In this document: positions 33,636 to 42,168 of the stretch, piece by piece
How the letters are laid out: every line of letters begins with the position of its first letter
Numbering within the stretch: position 1 is the stretch's first letter
Source: JAJYRX01 sp041655275
GTDB taxonomy: Bacteria; Pseudomonadota; Gammaproteobacteria; Burkholderiales; Burkholderiaceae_B
Length of the DNA: 64,000 nt
Direction: 5' to 3'
Assembly (NCBI GenBank): GCA_041655275.1
Contig: JBBAFU010000015.1
Span: 3,876 to 67,875 of the forward strand
The notes under the pieces: generated by a model
What the model was told of the DNA's origin: nothing
What the model saw: only the letters and a program-made list of their open reading frames with translations
Database searches by the model: none
Position numbers and translations under genes: made by a program

Positions 33636-33995
33636 ATGTACCGCAAATCATCCACTACCGCCCGCAAGTCTGCATCCTGGGCACAGTTTTTCTTCGCAAG
33701 CGTGCTGGCCCTGGGGCTGGCGCTGGCCTGTGGCAGCGTGGCGCTGGCGGCCGACACCAGTGCACCGGCAGCCCAGGCGGGCCTGACGCTCATCACCGAC
33801 ACGCCGGAGGCAGGCTTTGCATTGGCGGTGAAGCTTTCACAGAAAGGGGTGGCCACCACACAGAGCGATGCGTCGGTGCGCAAGGGCCTGCGCAATAGCT
33901 ATGCCCATAACCCCGACAGCCTGATTGCGGTGTCGCAGGTGATCGCCATCCATTTCCAGACGGTTGCGGCGGCCAACGATTACTGGCGCAAGTAA
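33636..33995 (+). CDS. Small secreted protein, unknown
   Basis: This 119-residue protein has a basic N-terminus and a signal peptide (WAQFFFASVLALGLALACG, then VALAADTS). The mature part contains TLITDTPEAGFALAVKLSQKG, VATTQSDASVRKGLRNSY and a C-terminal HFQTVAAANDYWRK. I do not recognise a family. The start at 33636 follows GCAAGGAG; the open frame continues upstream to 33552 without a ribosome site. It may be exported to the periplasm. Confidence 0.65.
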   Translation: MYRKSSTTARKSASWAQFFFASVLALGLALACGSVALAADTSAPAAQAGLTLITDTPEAGFALAVKLSQKGVATTQSDASVRKGLRNSYAHNPDSLIAVSQVIAIHFQTVAAANDYWRK

Positions 33996-34088
33996 GTGAC
34001 ACAAACTGCCGGCCTGTTGCTATGATGGCCCCAGGCGGGGCGTGCCGGTGGCATGCCCCCTCATGATGCGTAATGCAAAGGGGGTCTC

Positions 34089-34790
34089 ATGACAGGTATT
34101 CGTCAGCGCGTGGCCGCTGTTGTGCTTTCAGCACTGCTGCCATTGGCGGCCGTGGCCGCCGGGCAGGCCACATTCGATGCGGATTCCGACCGTGTCGTTC
34201 TGTTCTGGGATGACAGCGGCAAGCTGCGCATCGATCTTCCCGATGAAGACGAAGGCTATATGATTGCCCGCGATGGCAAGATGTATATGGTCATGGAAGA
34301 CGACGGTGAAACCATGGTGATGGAAGTCGGCGGCATGATTGCCATGGCCGCAGATTTCATGGACGGCGGCGACGTCAGCCTGCTGGATGTCAGCCTGTCC
34401 GGGCTGAAGCCCACGGGCGCACGCGAGACCCATGCCGGCATCGAAGGCCGTGTATATACCGGCACCATCACGGAAAGCAAAGGCAAGCAGCGTGCGGTGG
34501 AGCTGGTGCTTGCCGATCATCCCCTGGCCAACGAGCTGACCGACACCTACCTGCGCCTGCTTGAAACCCTGTTCGGCGCCGAGCGTGCCCGCACGGTGAG
34601 CGCCGCCCTGCCGGCAAAGGAGCGCGGTGTACTGCGCGTGGATGACGAGATGCGCCTGGCGTCCATCTCCGGCAACACGCCGGCCGCCGAGTTGTTCGAG
34701 CTGCCGGCGGCGCCGTCCAGCCTGGCGGATATGTTCAAGGGCCTGGCGGAGCAGATGCAGCAGCTGCAGCAATTGCAACAAATGCGCTGA
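34089..34790 (+). CDS. Secreted acidic Met-rich protein, unknown
   Basis: This 233-residue protein has a signal peptide (MTGIRQRVAAVVLSALLPLA then AVAAG). The mature part is acidic, with a Met-rich central stretch (YMIARDGKMYMVMEDDGETM then VMEVGGMIAMAADFM). Its C-terminus is a glutamine-rich coil ending in QQLQQLQQMR. It resembles secreted proteins of the DUF4412 type in the alternating beta pattern, but I would not assign it. The isochorismate synthase gene begins 8 bases after its stop, so the two are probably co-transcribed. Confidence 0.7.
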   Translation: MTGIRQRVAAVVLSALLPLAAVAAGQATFDADSDRVVLFWDDSGKLRIDLPDEDEGYMIARDGKMYMVMEDDGETMVMEVGGMIAMAADFMDGGDVSLLDVSLSGLKPTGARETHAGIEGRVYTGTITESKGKQRAVELVLADHPLANELTDTYLRLLETLFGAERARTVSAALPAKERGVLRVDDEMRLASISGNTPAAELFELPAAPSSLADMFKGLAEQMQQLQQLQQMR

Positions 34791-34798
34791 CGGCCGTC

Positions 34799-36004
34799 AT
34801 GACGACAGAAACCAGTGGCATCGCGCGCGATGCCGGTACCGCTTTTTCCCTGGGCGAAGGTGACCTCTGGTTTGCCTCTCCCGACTGGCAGTGGCATGTC
34901 TCACAGGCCGATCTGGGCCTGGCGGCGCATGTCCCTGCGTCCGGCGAAGCGCTGGCGGCCCTGTTTGCGCAGGCACGTGCGCAGGGACGCACGCACGCCG
35001 GCACCGTCTTTGGGCTCGTGCCGTTCGATGCGCGCCGTCCGGCCAGCCTGAGCCTGCCCGAACGGCTGACGCGGCGCCCCGTGTCCGCCGCTGAAACGGC
35101 TGCAGCCGGTGCTGCTTTGCACGCCGCATCGCACACGCGCCGGGCCCGCGTGCAGTCCCGCGAACCCCTGCCCGCACCCGAAGTCTACGGTGATGCCGTG
35201 CGCGCGGCATTGCGCCGCTACGCGGCCGGTACGGCCGAGAAGATTGTGCTGGCCCGTGCCATGGACGTGCAGCTGGATACGCCGCTGGCGCTGACGACAG
35301 TGATGGCGGACCTGCAGGCGCGCAACCGTCACGGCTACACTTTTGCCCTGCCGGCATGGCAGGCGGACGCCTCCGGCCGGCTGCAACGCGCCGGCACCAT
35401 GCTGGCGGCAAGCCCCGAGCTGCTCGTGCGTCGCGAAGGGGCGCGCATCCATGTGAATCCGCTGGCGGGCTCCATCGGGCGCCATGCCGATCCCGCGATC
35501 GATGCGGCGCGTCGTGAAGGTTTGGCGGTCTCGCCCAAGGACTTGCATGAGCACGCCTTTGTGGTGCGCGATATTGTGCGTATCCTGACGCCCCTGTGCG
35601 CGTCGCTCGAAGTGCCGGACGGCCCTTCGGTGATCGGTACGGACGCGCTCTGGCACCTGTCCACCGACATCCATGCCACGCTCGCCGAGCCCCGGCCCAC
35701 GGCGCTGGATGTGGCGCTTGCACTGCATCCCACACCGGCCGTCTGCGGCCAGCCGACGGCGGTGGCTTTCGATGCGATTGCCGAGCTTGAGCCTTTCGAT
35801 CGGGAATACTATGCCGGCCTGGCGGGCTGGCAGCATGAAAACGGCGATGGCGAATGGGTGCTCACGCTGCGTTGCGCTTTCCAGAGTGCGCCGGATCGCC
35901 TGCGCCTGTATGCCGGTGCCGGCACGGTGGCGGGATCGGACCCCGAGGCCGAGATCCTGGAAACCGCCACCAAGATGGAAACCTTCATGCGCGCCATCAC
36001 TTGA
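34799..36004 (+). CDS. Isochorismate synthase
   Basis: This 401-residue enzyme converts chorismate to isochorismate, the first step to salicylate, 2,3-dihydroxybenzoate or menaquinone. Family motifs are EKIVLARAM near residue 160, SPELLVRREG, PLAGSIGRHAD, KDLHEHAFVV, HPTPAVCGQPTAVA, EPFDREYYAGLAGW and YAGAGTVAGSDPEAE. The length fits EntC/DhbC/MenF. No entA, entB, pchB or men genes are near, so the product's fate is unknown. The iron transporter five genes upstream makes a siderophore role attractive but unproven. Confidence 0.9.
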   Translation: MTTETSGIARDAGTAFSLGEGDLWFASPDWQWHVSQADLGLAAHVPASGEALAALFAQARAQGRTHAGTVFGLVPFDARRPASLSLPERLTRRPVSAAETAAAGAALHAASHTRRARVQSREPLPAPEVYGDAVRAALRRYAAGTAEKIVLARAMDVQLDTPLALTTVMADLQARNRHGYTFALPAWQADASGRLQRAGTMLAASPELLVRREGARIHVNPLAGSIGRHADPAIDAARREGLAVSPKDLHEHAFVVRDIVRILTPLCASLEVPDGPSVIGTDALWHLSTDIHATLAEPRPTALDVALALHPTPAVCGQPTAVAFDAIAELEPFDREYYAGLAGWQHENGDGEWVLTLRCAFQSAPDRLRLYAGAGTVAGSDPEAEILETATKMETFMRAIT

Positions 36005-36050
36005 GCGTGGTGGCGCGTGGTGGCGCGCGGATCAGGCATCCGGTTCAAAC

Positions 36051-37034
36051 TCAGTTCACGCTCAGCTTCAGGCGCTTGATGAGCGGCGCCCAGCGGGCCA
36101 GTTCCTCGTCCATATAGCGGCCGAACTCTTCCGGCGTGTTGCCCACGGGCTCCATGTACAGATTGCGCAGGCGCTCGGCCAGATCCGGGTCATGCAAGGC
36201 CTTGATGAGCGCATCGGCAAGCCGCGTCTCAATATCGGCCGGCATGCCGGCGGGGGCGACGAAGCCGATCCAGCCGGAACCTTCCACGTTTTCCATGCCG
36301 AACTCATTGACGGTGGGCACCTCGGGCAGGAAGCTCAGGCGTTCGCTCGCGACCGCGGCCAAGGGACGCAGCTTGCCGTCCCTGATCATGGGCATGACGG
36401 CAATGGGCGGCAGGGCGGCAAAATCGGTATCCTGCGAGATGAGCGATGTCACAGCCGCGGGCGACGAGTTGTAGGCCACGTGTACGGCCTTGCCGCCCGT
36501 GCGCTCCAGCAGCAGTTCGACGGACAGGTGAGAGATCGTTCCGGCGCCGGTCGAGGGGAAGTTGAAGTCGTTTGCCGGGTCCTTCATTGCGGCAAGCAGC
36601 TGCTCGAAGTTCTGGTAAGGCGATTCGGCAGCCACGGCCAGCACGTTGAACTGGTGTACGGCCAGCGTCAGGGGCACCAGATCCTTCTTCGGATCGTAGG
36701 GCAGCTCGGCATAGAGCACCGTATTGTTCACCATGGGCCCGGTGATGGACACGCCGAACGTATAGCCATCCGGCTTGGACTGGGCGATGGCATTCGTGCC
36801 CAGGTTGCCGCTGGCGCCCGGACGGTTCTGCACAACGATGGTCTGGCCCAGGGTTTCGCCGGCGTGCTCGGCCACAATGCGCGCCATGGTGTCGGGGCTG
36901 GAGCCCGGACCGAAAGGCACGATGAGGGTCAGCGGCCGGGAGGGCCAGTCATCCGCCATTGCCGGACCGGCAAGGCCGGCCAGGCCCAGCACCACTGCCG
37001 CCGCCGCGGCGCGGCCGAGAATTCTGTTCATCAT
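36051..37034 (-). CDS. Bug-family tripartite tricarboxylate receptor
   Basis: This 327-residue periplasmic binding protein has a signal peptide (RILGRAAAAAVVLGLAGLA then GPAMADD). It shows the Bug/TctC pattern: WPSRPLTLIVPFGPGSSPDTMARIV at the mature start, QNRPGASGNLGTNAIAQSKPDGYT, and KLRPLAAVASERLSFLPEVPTVNE near the end. The family binds carboxylates and amides; no cognate TctA/TctB membrane genes are adjacent, as is usual for Bordetella-type Bug genes. The start at 37034 follows AGGAG. The ligand cannot be predicted. Confidence 0.93.
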   Translation of the reverse strand: MMNRILGRAAAAAVVLGLAGLAGPAMADDWPSRPLTLIVPFGPGSSPDTMARIVAEHAGETLGQTIVVQNRPGASGNLGTNAIAQSKPDGYTFGVSITGPMVNNTVLYAELPYDPKKDLVPLTLAVHQFNVLAVAAESPYQNFEQLLAAMKDPANDFNFPSTGAGTISHLSVELLLERTGGKAVHVAYNSSPAAVTSLISQDTDFAALPPIAVMPMIRDGKLRPLAAVASERLSFLPEVPTVNEFGMENVEGSGWIGFVAPAGMPADIETRLADALIKALHDPDLAERLRNLYMEPVGNTPEEFGRYMDEELARWAPLIKRLKLSVN

Positions 37035-37158
37035 GGTTGATTGCTCCTGTGTTGAAAGACGGATGATAGCCCCTGCAAGCGAACTGCCGCTAGAATAGGT
37101 GCAAGCTGTACACCAGTCCTGCGGCGGGCCGCATCGTTTAATGATAAGAGAAAATACC

Positions 37159-37737
37159 ATGAAGAAAATCATTGTCCCTGCTTTCCTGTCCCTTGCGCTC
37201 GGCCTGGGGGCCCCCGTATTGGCAGACGAGGTCAGCGAAGCCCTGAAAGCGGCCCAGCAGGCTTATGAGGCGGGTCGCCTGAATGATGCGGCCGCGCAGA
37301 TCACCACGGCTAACAAGGCACTGCTATCCATCAAGAAGGCGCGCCTGGCGGCTTTCCTGCCGGATGCGCCCGAGGGCTGGACGCGCACGATCAAGAAGGA
37401 CGATTCGGATGACAGCGCAGGCCTGATGGGCGGCCTGATGGGCGTGGGCGCCAAGGCCAGCTACCTCGGTCCCGACGAGCAGGCGTTCACCATCAACCTG
37501 ATGGCCGACAGCCCCATGGTGGTCGGCATGATGGGCATGCTGGGCAACCCTCAGATGATGGCCATGATGGGCAAGGTGGTCACCGTGAACGGCCAGAGCA
37601 TGATGGTGCGCGACAATTCGATGTCGGCCATGGTGGGCGGGCGCGTGCTCGTGCAGGCCGAAGGCGGTGACGAGGATATCATGAAGGCGGCGCTGTCCGG
37701 CATCGATTTTGCAACACTCGCCGCTTACGACGGCTAG
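37159..37737 (+). CDS. Secreted Met-rich protein, unknown
   Basis: This 192-residue protein has a signal peptide (MKKIIVPAFLSLALGLGAPVLADE). A helical start (EALKAAQQAYEAGRLNDAAAQI) is followed by a segment with many methionines (GLMGGLMGVG, then VGMMGMLGNPQMMAMMGK). I do not recognise the family; the first helix resembles a single TPR unit. It lies 31 bases before the sigma factor gene and is probably co-transcribed with it. Confidence 0.7.
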   Translation: MKKIIVPAFLSLALGLGAPVLADEVSEALKAAQQAYEAGRLNDAAAQITTANKALLSIKKARLAAFLPDAPEGWTRTIKKDDSDDSAGLMGGLMGVGAKASYLGPDEQAFTINLMADSPMVVGMMGMLGNPQMMAMMGKVVTVNGQSMMVRDNSMSAMVGGRVLVQAEGGDEDIMKAALSGIDFATLAAYDG

Positions 37738-37768
37738 GACGACGGTTTCACGGGAAGGAGCAGCATTC

Positions 37769-38536
37769 ATGGCAGCCTTGCAGGAGGCCGGGTTTCAGGC
37801 CGGGAATGGGGACGGGGCGCTGGTTGCACGGGCGGCGCAAGGCGATGTGGCGGCCTTTACCGCGCTGATGCGGCGCTACAACCAGCGCCTGTTCCGTACG
37901 GCGCGTGCCATTCTGCACAATGACAGCGATGCCGAGGAGGCCGTGCAGGAGGCCTGGTGGAAGGCCTGGCAGCACCTGGCCGGCTTTCGTGGCGATGCGG
38001 CGGTATCCACCTGGCTGACCCGTATTGCCGCCAATGAAGCCCTGATGCGCAGGAGACGAAACGAAGCGCGGGGCAAAGTCATCCAATCCGTGGATGCCAC
38101 CATTGTGGAGGAGGCCGGCATGAGCCTGCCCGAACTGCCCTCATTACAGTCACTGGTGCCGGGGCCGGATGATCAGGCGTCACGCGCCGAGCTGCGCCGC
38201 ATACTCGAAGCGCACATCAGTGCCCTGCCGGACAAGTATCGCGAGGTATTCATGCTGCGCGGCGTGGAAGAGATGCCTTCGGCCGAAGTGGCGGAACTGC
38301 TGGGCATCCCCGAAGCCACGGTACGCGTGCGCTATCTGCGGGCGCGCCGCCGCTTGCAGACGGGGCTCAAGGGGCTCATGGACAGCCACGCGCGCGAGGC
38401 GTTCTCGTTTGCCGGCCCGCGCTGCGATCGCATCGTTGCGGCGGTGCACGCCCGTCTGGCCGAGGCGGGCGTTGCCGGCGTTTCCGCACTAATCGTCGAT
38501 GCGCCCCCGGGCGATGATGTCGGCGGGGACGGCTAG
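37769..38536 (+). CDS. ECF-type RNA polymerase sigma factor
   Basis: This 255-residue protein has sigma region 2 (FTALMRRYNQRLFRTARAIL, then EEAVQEAWWKAWQHL) and region 4 (ALPDKYREVFMLRGVEEMPSAEVAELLGIPEATVRVRYLRARRRL). It is longer than most ECF sigmas because of a C-terminal extension of about 55 residues after region 4. The start follows GGGAAGGAG. No anti-sigma factor is recognisable next to it; the preceding gene encodes an unknown secreted protein. The last 48 bases overlap the end of the convergent cupredoxin gene. Confidence 0.92.
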   Translation: MAALQEAGFQAGNGDGALVARAAQGDVAAFTALMRRYNQRLFRTARAILHNDSDAEEAVQEAWWKAWQHLAGFRGDAAVSTWLTRIAANEALMRRRRNEARGKVIQSVDATIVEEAGMSLPELPSLQSLVPGPDDQASRAELRRILEAHISALPDKYREVFMLRGVEEMPSAEVAELLGIPEATVRVRYLRARRRLQTGLKGLMDSHAREAFSFAGPRCDRIVAAVHARLAEAGVAGVSALIVDAPPGDDVGGDG

Positions 38537-39025
38537 CTGCGCGAGGGCGGCTTCGGGCAGGCCGGCGTCCGTCAGCGCCCGGGCCTGCGCCTGCGCATCC
38601 ACGTCGCCCACGACAATACGCCCCACCATGCCGGCCTGCTCATGGGGCTTGCAGTAATAGTCGTAGACGCCCGGCACTTCAAAGATGAGTTCGAAAGACT
38701 GATCCGGCATCAGATAGCCGGAATCCCAGGATTGTGCATTCTGCGGAATGCGCAAGGCCTTGCCGTTGTCCGGGTGGTAGGCCGTTGTGGTGTGCACATT
38801 GCCGGCGTCCTTGTTCACCCAGCGAACACCCTGGCCGGGACGCAGATACAGCCCGCGCGGGCGAAACCATACATGCGAGCCCGTGGCCGTGCCTGCCATG
38901 GCGATTTCCACGATGTCTTCGGCACGGCTGAAGCGCAGCGCCGGTGTGGCCAGCACGAGTCCGCCGGTGGCCAGCAGCAGGCGACGGCGCAGGGGTGACG
39001 GGCGATGGATGGCAAATTGACTCAC
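38489..39025 (-). CDS. Plastocyanin/azurin-like cupredoxin
   Basis: This 178-residue protein has a twin-arginine-like signal (LRRRLLLATGGLVLATPAL). The mature cupredoxin domain has copper ligands: a histidine in VHTTTAYHPDN and the cysteine-histidine-methionine triad in YYCKPHEQAGM. A C-terminal helical tail of about 40 residues follows. It should act as a periplasmic electron carrier. The GTG start at 39025 is chosen for GGGAGAA upstream; the frame runs open to 39076. It ends inside the sigma factor gene on the other strand. Confidence 0.88.
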   Translation of the reverse strand: MSQFAIHRPSPLRRRLLLATGGLVLATPALRFSRAEDIVEIAMAGTATGSHVWFRPRGLYLRPGQGVRWVNKDAGNVHTTTAYHPDNGKALRIPQNAQSWDSGYLMPDQSFELIFEVPGVYDYYCKPHEQAGMVGRIVVGDVDAQAQARALTDAGLPEAALAQLAVPADIIARGRIDD

Positions 39026-39102
39026 GATGTTCTCCCTTGTCGAGTCGGGCGGGCAGGAACGCCGCCCCTTGTTCATTGGATGAACAGGGTCGGGAGAATG
39101 TT

Positions 39103-39450
39103 TCAGCGCTTGCGCCGTTCGATATCACGGCGCTTGAGCTTGATCAGCTCGCCCGTGATCGCATCCACTTCCAGCTTCAGCAGCGTGCCGGAAGGCTGGA
39201 TCAGCTTGATTTCGTACAGGTAGATGCCGTCATCGCGCTCGAACTCGATCTTGACCGGTTCGCCGGCATATTCGGCCGTGACGCGGTCGAGTACGGCACG
39301 CAGGGACAGCATCCGGCCCTGCTGCAGGGCCTGGTGGGCAAATTCGTAATCCCTTCGGCTGTCGGCCATGCTGACGGGTGCGGCCAGCGTCATGGCCAGG
39401 GCGAGTACGGGTGTCAGCAGGCGCAGGGCGGTATGGCGGTGTGATGACAT
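39103..39450 (-). CDS. PepSY-domain periplasmic protein
   Basis: This 115-residue protein has a signal peptide (ALRLLTPVLALAMTLAAPV then SMADS). The C-terminal two thirds match the PepSY pattern, with YEIKLIQPSGTLLKLEVDAITGELIKLKRRD. Such domains often regulate periplasmic proteases or sensor kinases. It lies immediately upstream of the cupredoxin gene on the same strand (about 77 bases), so the two may be co-transcribed. The start at 39450 was chosen for the signal peptide. Confidence 0.82.
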   Translation of the reverse strand: MSSHRHTALRLLTPVLALAMTLAAPVSMADSRRDYEFAHQALQQGRMLSLRAVLDRVTAEYAGEPVKIEFERDDGIYLYEIKLIQPSGTLLKLEVDAITGELIKLKRRDIERRKR

Positions 39451-39507
39451 GGAAAGCTCCGGTTGGGGTGCAGGGTGATTGTGTGAGGTATCGGGCAAAG
39501 GTTTCCG

Positions 39508-40275
39508 CTAGAGCTGACTGGCCAGTTCCGCCGTTGCCGCCCTCAGATAAGGCAGGATACGCCTGGCGCGTTCTTCTGTCATGCGGGTATTGGTGGCCGC
39601 CACCGTCAGTGCCGCAATGGGCAGGCCGACTTCATTGATCACGGGCAGGCCCGCAGCGGTCACGCCCGGAACCGCGCGATTGCCGATAAGCGCATAGCCC
39701 CTTTCCTGGGCGCGTTGCCAGTATTCACGAATCTGCGCGGGCGTCAGATCGCCATAGGTGCCCAGTCGCGGCGCGACGGCTTCGACGATATCTTCCATTT
39801 CGGCCCGCGTTACCGCGCTGAGCAGCGCCAGGCCACCGGCGTTCACGCCCAGTGGCTGGCGACTGCCGACGGGCACCGCAGGGGTCTGTATCGGGTAGGT
39901 GCCCTGCACGCGGGCCAGGCAGACGGCATCGTTGCCGCTGCGCACGAACAGGAAGGAAGTATCGCCGGTTTCCTCGGCCAGACGATGTAGCAGGGGCTGG
40001 CACAGCGGCACCAGATTGAAGGGGTGCGCCGCCTGCAGGCCAAGCTCGAAGAGCAGCGAGCCCAGTGCATAGCGGCGCGTGCCGGGATGTTGCGTGAGCA
40101 TGCCTTCCGCCACCAGACTGCGCAGCAGGCGATGCAGGGTGGGGCGCTCGAGTGCCAGTTCGGCGGAAAGGTCAACCAGCCGTGATCCTTCGGGCGGACC
40201 GGCGGCGATGAGTTTGAGTGCGCGCATGGCCCTGCGCACGGTCTGGGCGCCATTGCTTCGCTTTGTTCCTGGCAT
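39508..40275 (-). CDS. IclR-family transcriptional regulator
   Basis: This 255-residue protein has the N-terminal winged helix-turn-helix of IclR regulators (RLVDLSAELALERPTLHRLLRSLVAEGML) and the C-terminal effector domain (DTSFLFVRSGNDAVCLARVQG, then YALIGNRAVPGVTAAGLPV). It is divergent from the deacetylase-Liv-asparaginase operon, 139 bases away, and so probably controls it. The effector is unknown. Confidence 0.92.
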   Translation of the reverse strand: MPGTKRSNGAQTVRRAMRALKLIAAGPPEGSRLVDLSAELALERPTLHRLLRSLVAEGMLTQHPGTRRYALGSLLFELGLQAAHPFNLVPLCQPLLHRLAEETGDTSFLFVRSGNDAVCLARVQGTYPIQTPAVPVGSRQPLGVNAGGLALLSAVTRAEMEDIVEAVAPRLGTYGDLTPAQIREYWQRAQERGYALIGNRAVPGVTAAGLPVINEVGLPIAALTVAATNTRMTEERARRILPYLRAATAELASQL

Positions 40276-40414
40276 GATGATAGGCTTTCAATCGATAAAG
40301 TCCAACTAATGGAATTATATGGGAAACGATTGACGCCTGCGTACGAAGAAACCTAGTATTTACAGAGAACAAGCAAAACCTGTCGCAACAATAGATTCCA
40401 AAAGGCGAAACAGC

Positions 40415-41314
40415 ATGAGCATCGCTTCCCGGCCGCCCGCACAGCGGCTTCCCTATTCATCCATCATCAATCGCCCACCGCTCAGCCTGCCGGGCAAGGC
40501 CCGTCTCGTTGTATGGCCCGTGGTCAACGTCGAGCATTGGGACATCGGCAAACCCATGGCGCGTCAGGTGCTTCCCGCACCGACTGCGGCACCGGTGCTG
40601 CCCGACATTGCCAACTGGTGCTGGCATGAATACGGCATGCGGGTCGGGTTCTGGCGCCTGAAGGCGGCCCTGGACCGCTTTGGCATGAAAGCCACCCTGT
40701 CCATCAACGGCCATGTGTGCGAGTCCTATCCTGAAGTGGCCGGGGCGGCACGGGACGCCGGCTGGGAATTCATGGGTCACGGCTATGTGCAGACGCCCAC
40801 GCACAAGGTGGATGATCAGGTCGCGATGATCACCCGAACGGTGGAGACCATACGGGCATTCACCGGCAGGGGACCCGTCGGCTGGCTGGGCCCGGGGCTG
40901 ACGCAGACCTTCGATACGGTCGATCATCTGGCGCGCGCCGGTGTGCGCTACATCGGCGACTGGTGCCTGGATGACCAGCCCATGCGCTTCGAGACCGCAG
41001 CCGGCCCCATGACGGCCATGCCCTACAGTGTGGAGCTGAACGATGTGCCCATGGTGGCGGTGCAGCATCATGAGGGCCCGGTACTGCTGCAGCGCATTCG
41101 CGACAGTTTTGACCGGCTCTATGAGGAGGGCCGCGACCAGCCGCGCATCATGTGCATTGCGGTCCATCCCTTCCTGTCGGGCGTGCCGCATCGCATACGC
41201 TACTTCGAGGAGGCGCTCGCCTATATCAGCGGGCGCGATGACGTGCTGGTCTGGACGGGCGAGCAGATCCTCGACTGGCACGACGGGCAGCTGGCTGCCC
41301 GCCGGGAGTCGTGA
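40415..41314 (+). CDS. Polysaccharide deacetylase-family hydrolase
   Basis: This 299-residue protein belongs to the NodB/polysaccharide deacetylase superfamily, closest in feel to PuuE allantoinase-like members. Features are NVEHWDIGKPM, WCWHEYGMRVGFWRLKAALDRFGMKATLSINGHVCE, a GHGYVQTPTH segment and GWLGPGLTQTFDTVDHLARAG. It heads an operon with a Liv-type transporter and an asparaginase. So it more likely hydrolyses a small imported amide or ureide than a polymer. It has no signal peptide. Its TGA overlaps the permease start. Confidence 0.85.
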   Translation: MSIASRPPAQRLPYSSIINRPPLSLPGKARLVVWPVVNVEHWDIGKPMARQVLPAPTAAPVLPDIANWCWHEYGMRVGFWRLKAALDRFGMKATLSINGHVCESYPEVAGAARDAGWEFMGHGYVQTPTHKVDDQVAMITRTVETIRAFTGRGPVGWLGPGLTQTFDTVDHLARAGVRYIGDWCLDDQPMRFETAAGPMTAMPYSVELNDVPMVAVQHHEGPVLLQRIRDSFDRLYEEGRDQPRIMCIAVHPFLSGVPHRIRYFEEALAYISGRDDVLVWTGEQILDWHDGQLAARRES

Positions 41315-42168
41315 TGCTGGGCACCGTCATGCAGATCCTCAATGCCCTGTCATTCTCGGCATTGCTGTTCATCGTCGCGAGCGGCTTCACACTCATCTTC
41401 GGCCTGCTGCGTGTGGTCAACCTCGCGCACGGATCGTTGTATCTGATCGGCGGTTACGTCGGCATGACGGTCATCAGCGCCAGCGGCTCCTTCCTGCTGG
41501 GCGTGCTGGCATCGGCGGTCTTCATTGCGCTCATGGGTTATGCGCTGGATCGCTGGCTGCTCGACCGTGTGAAGGACAACGAGCTGACCCAGGTGCTGCT
41601 GACCCTGGGTGTGGCCATGGTGCTCAACGATCAGGCCCTGGTGATCTGGGGCGGTGATGCGCGTACGATCGCCGTGCCGGCAATGCTCAAGGGCATCGTG
41701 CACATGGGGCCCATTTTCTACCCGAAGTACCGGCTGGCCGTGCTGGCTGCCGGCGTGCTCATCTTCATTGTGCTCTGGCTGATCTACAACCGCACGACGC
41801 TGGGAGCGCTCATCCGTGCCGGTGTGGATGATCAGGAAATGGTGCAGGCCATGGGCATTCGCATCCGCAAGCTCTTCGTGCTCACCGTGATGCTGGGCTC
41901 GGCCCTGGCGGGCATCGCCGGCACGCTGGGCGGCGCTTTTCTGACGCTGTATCCGGGTGCCGACATTGAAATCCTTGTCTTTGCCCTGGCGATCGTCATC
42001 ATCGGCGGGCAGGGCAGTCTGGTGGGTGCGGCCATCGGCAGCCTGCTGGTCGGATTCCTGGCCAATTTCGGCCAGGTCTGGGTGCCCGAACTGGCCTATT
42101 TCATCATCTTTGGTCCCATGGCGCTGCTGCTCGCATTCCGCCCCCATGGTCTTTTCGGGAAAGCCTGA
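41314..42168 (+). CDS. Branched-chain amino acid-type ABC permease (LivH-like)
   Basis: This 284-residue inner-membrane permease has about eight hydrophobic segments. The family region VNLAHGSLYLIGGYVGM occurs near residue 30, and the loop ALIRAGVDDQEMVQAMGIRIRKLFVLT near residue 180 contacts the ATPase. The ATG at 41314 overlaps the preceding TGA; a GTG at 41311 is equally possible. It pairs with the LivM-like gene that follows. Confidence 0.92.
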   Translation: MLGTVMQILNALSFSALLFIVASGFTLIFGLLRVVNLAHGSLYLIGGYVGMTVISASGSFLLGVLASAVFIALMGYALDRWLLDRVKDNELTQVLLTLGVAMVLNDQALVIWGGDARTIAVPAMLKGIVHMGPIFYPKYRLAVLAAGVLIFIVLWLIYNRTTLGALIRAGVDDQEMVQAMGIRIRKLFVLTVMLGSALAGIAGTLGGAFLTLYPGADIEILVFALAIVIIGGQGSLVGAAIGSLLVGFLANFGQVWVPELAYFIIFGPMALLLAFRPHGLFGKA

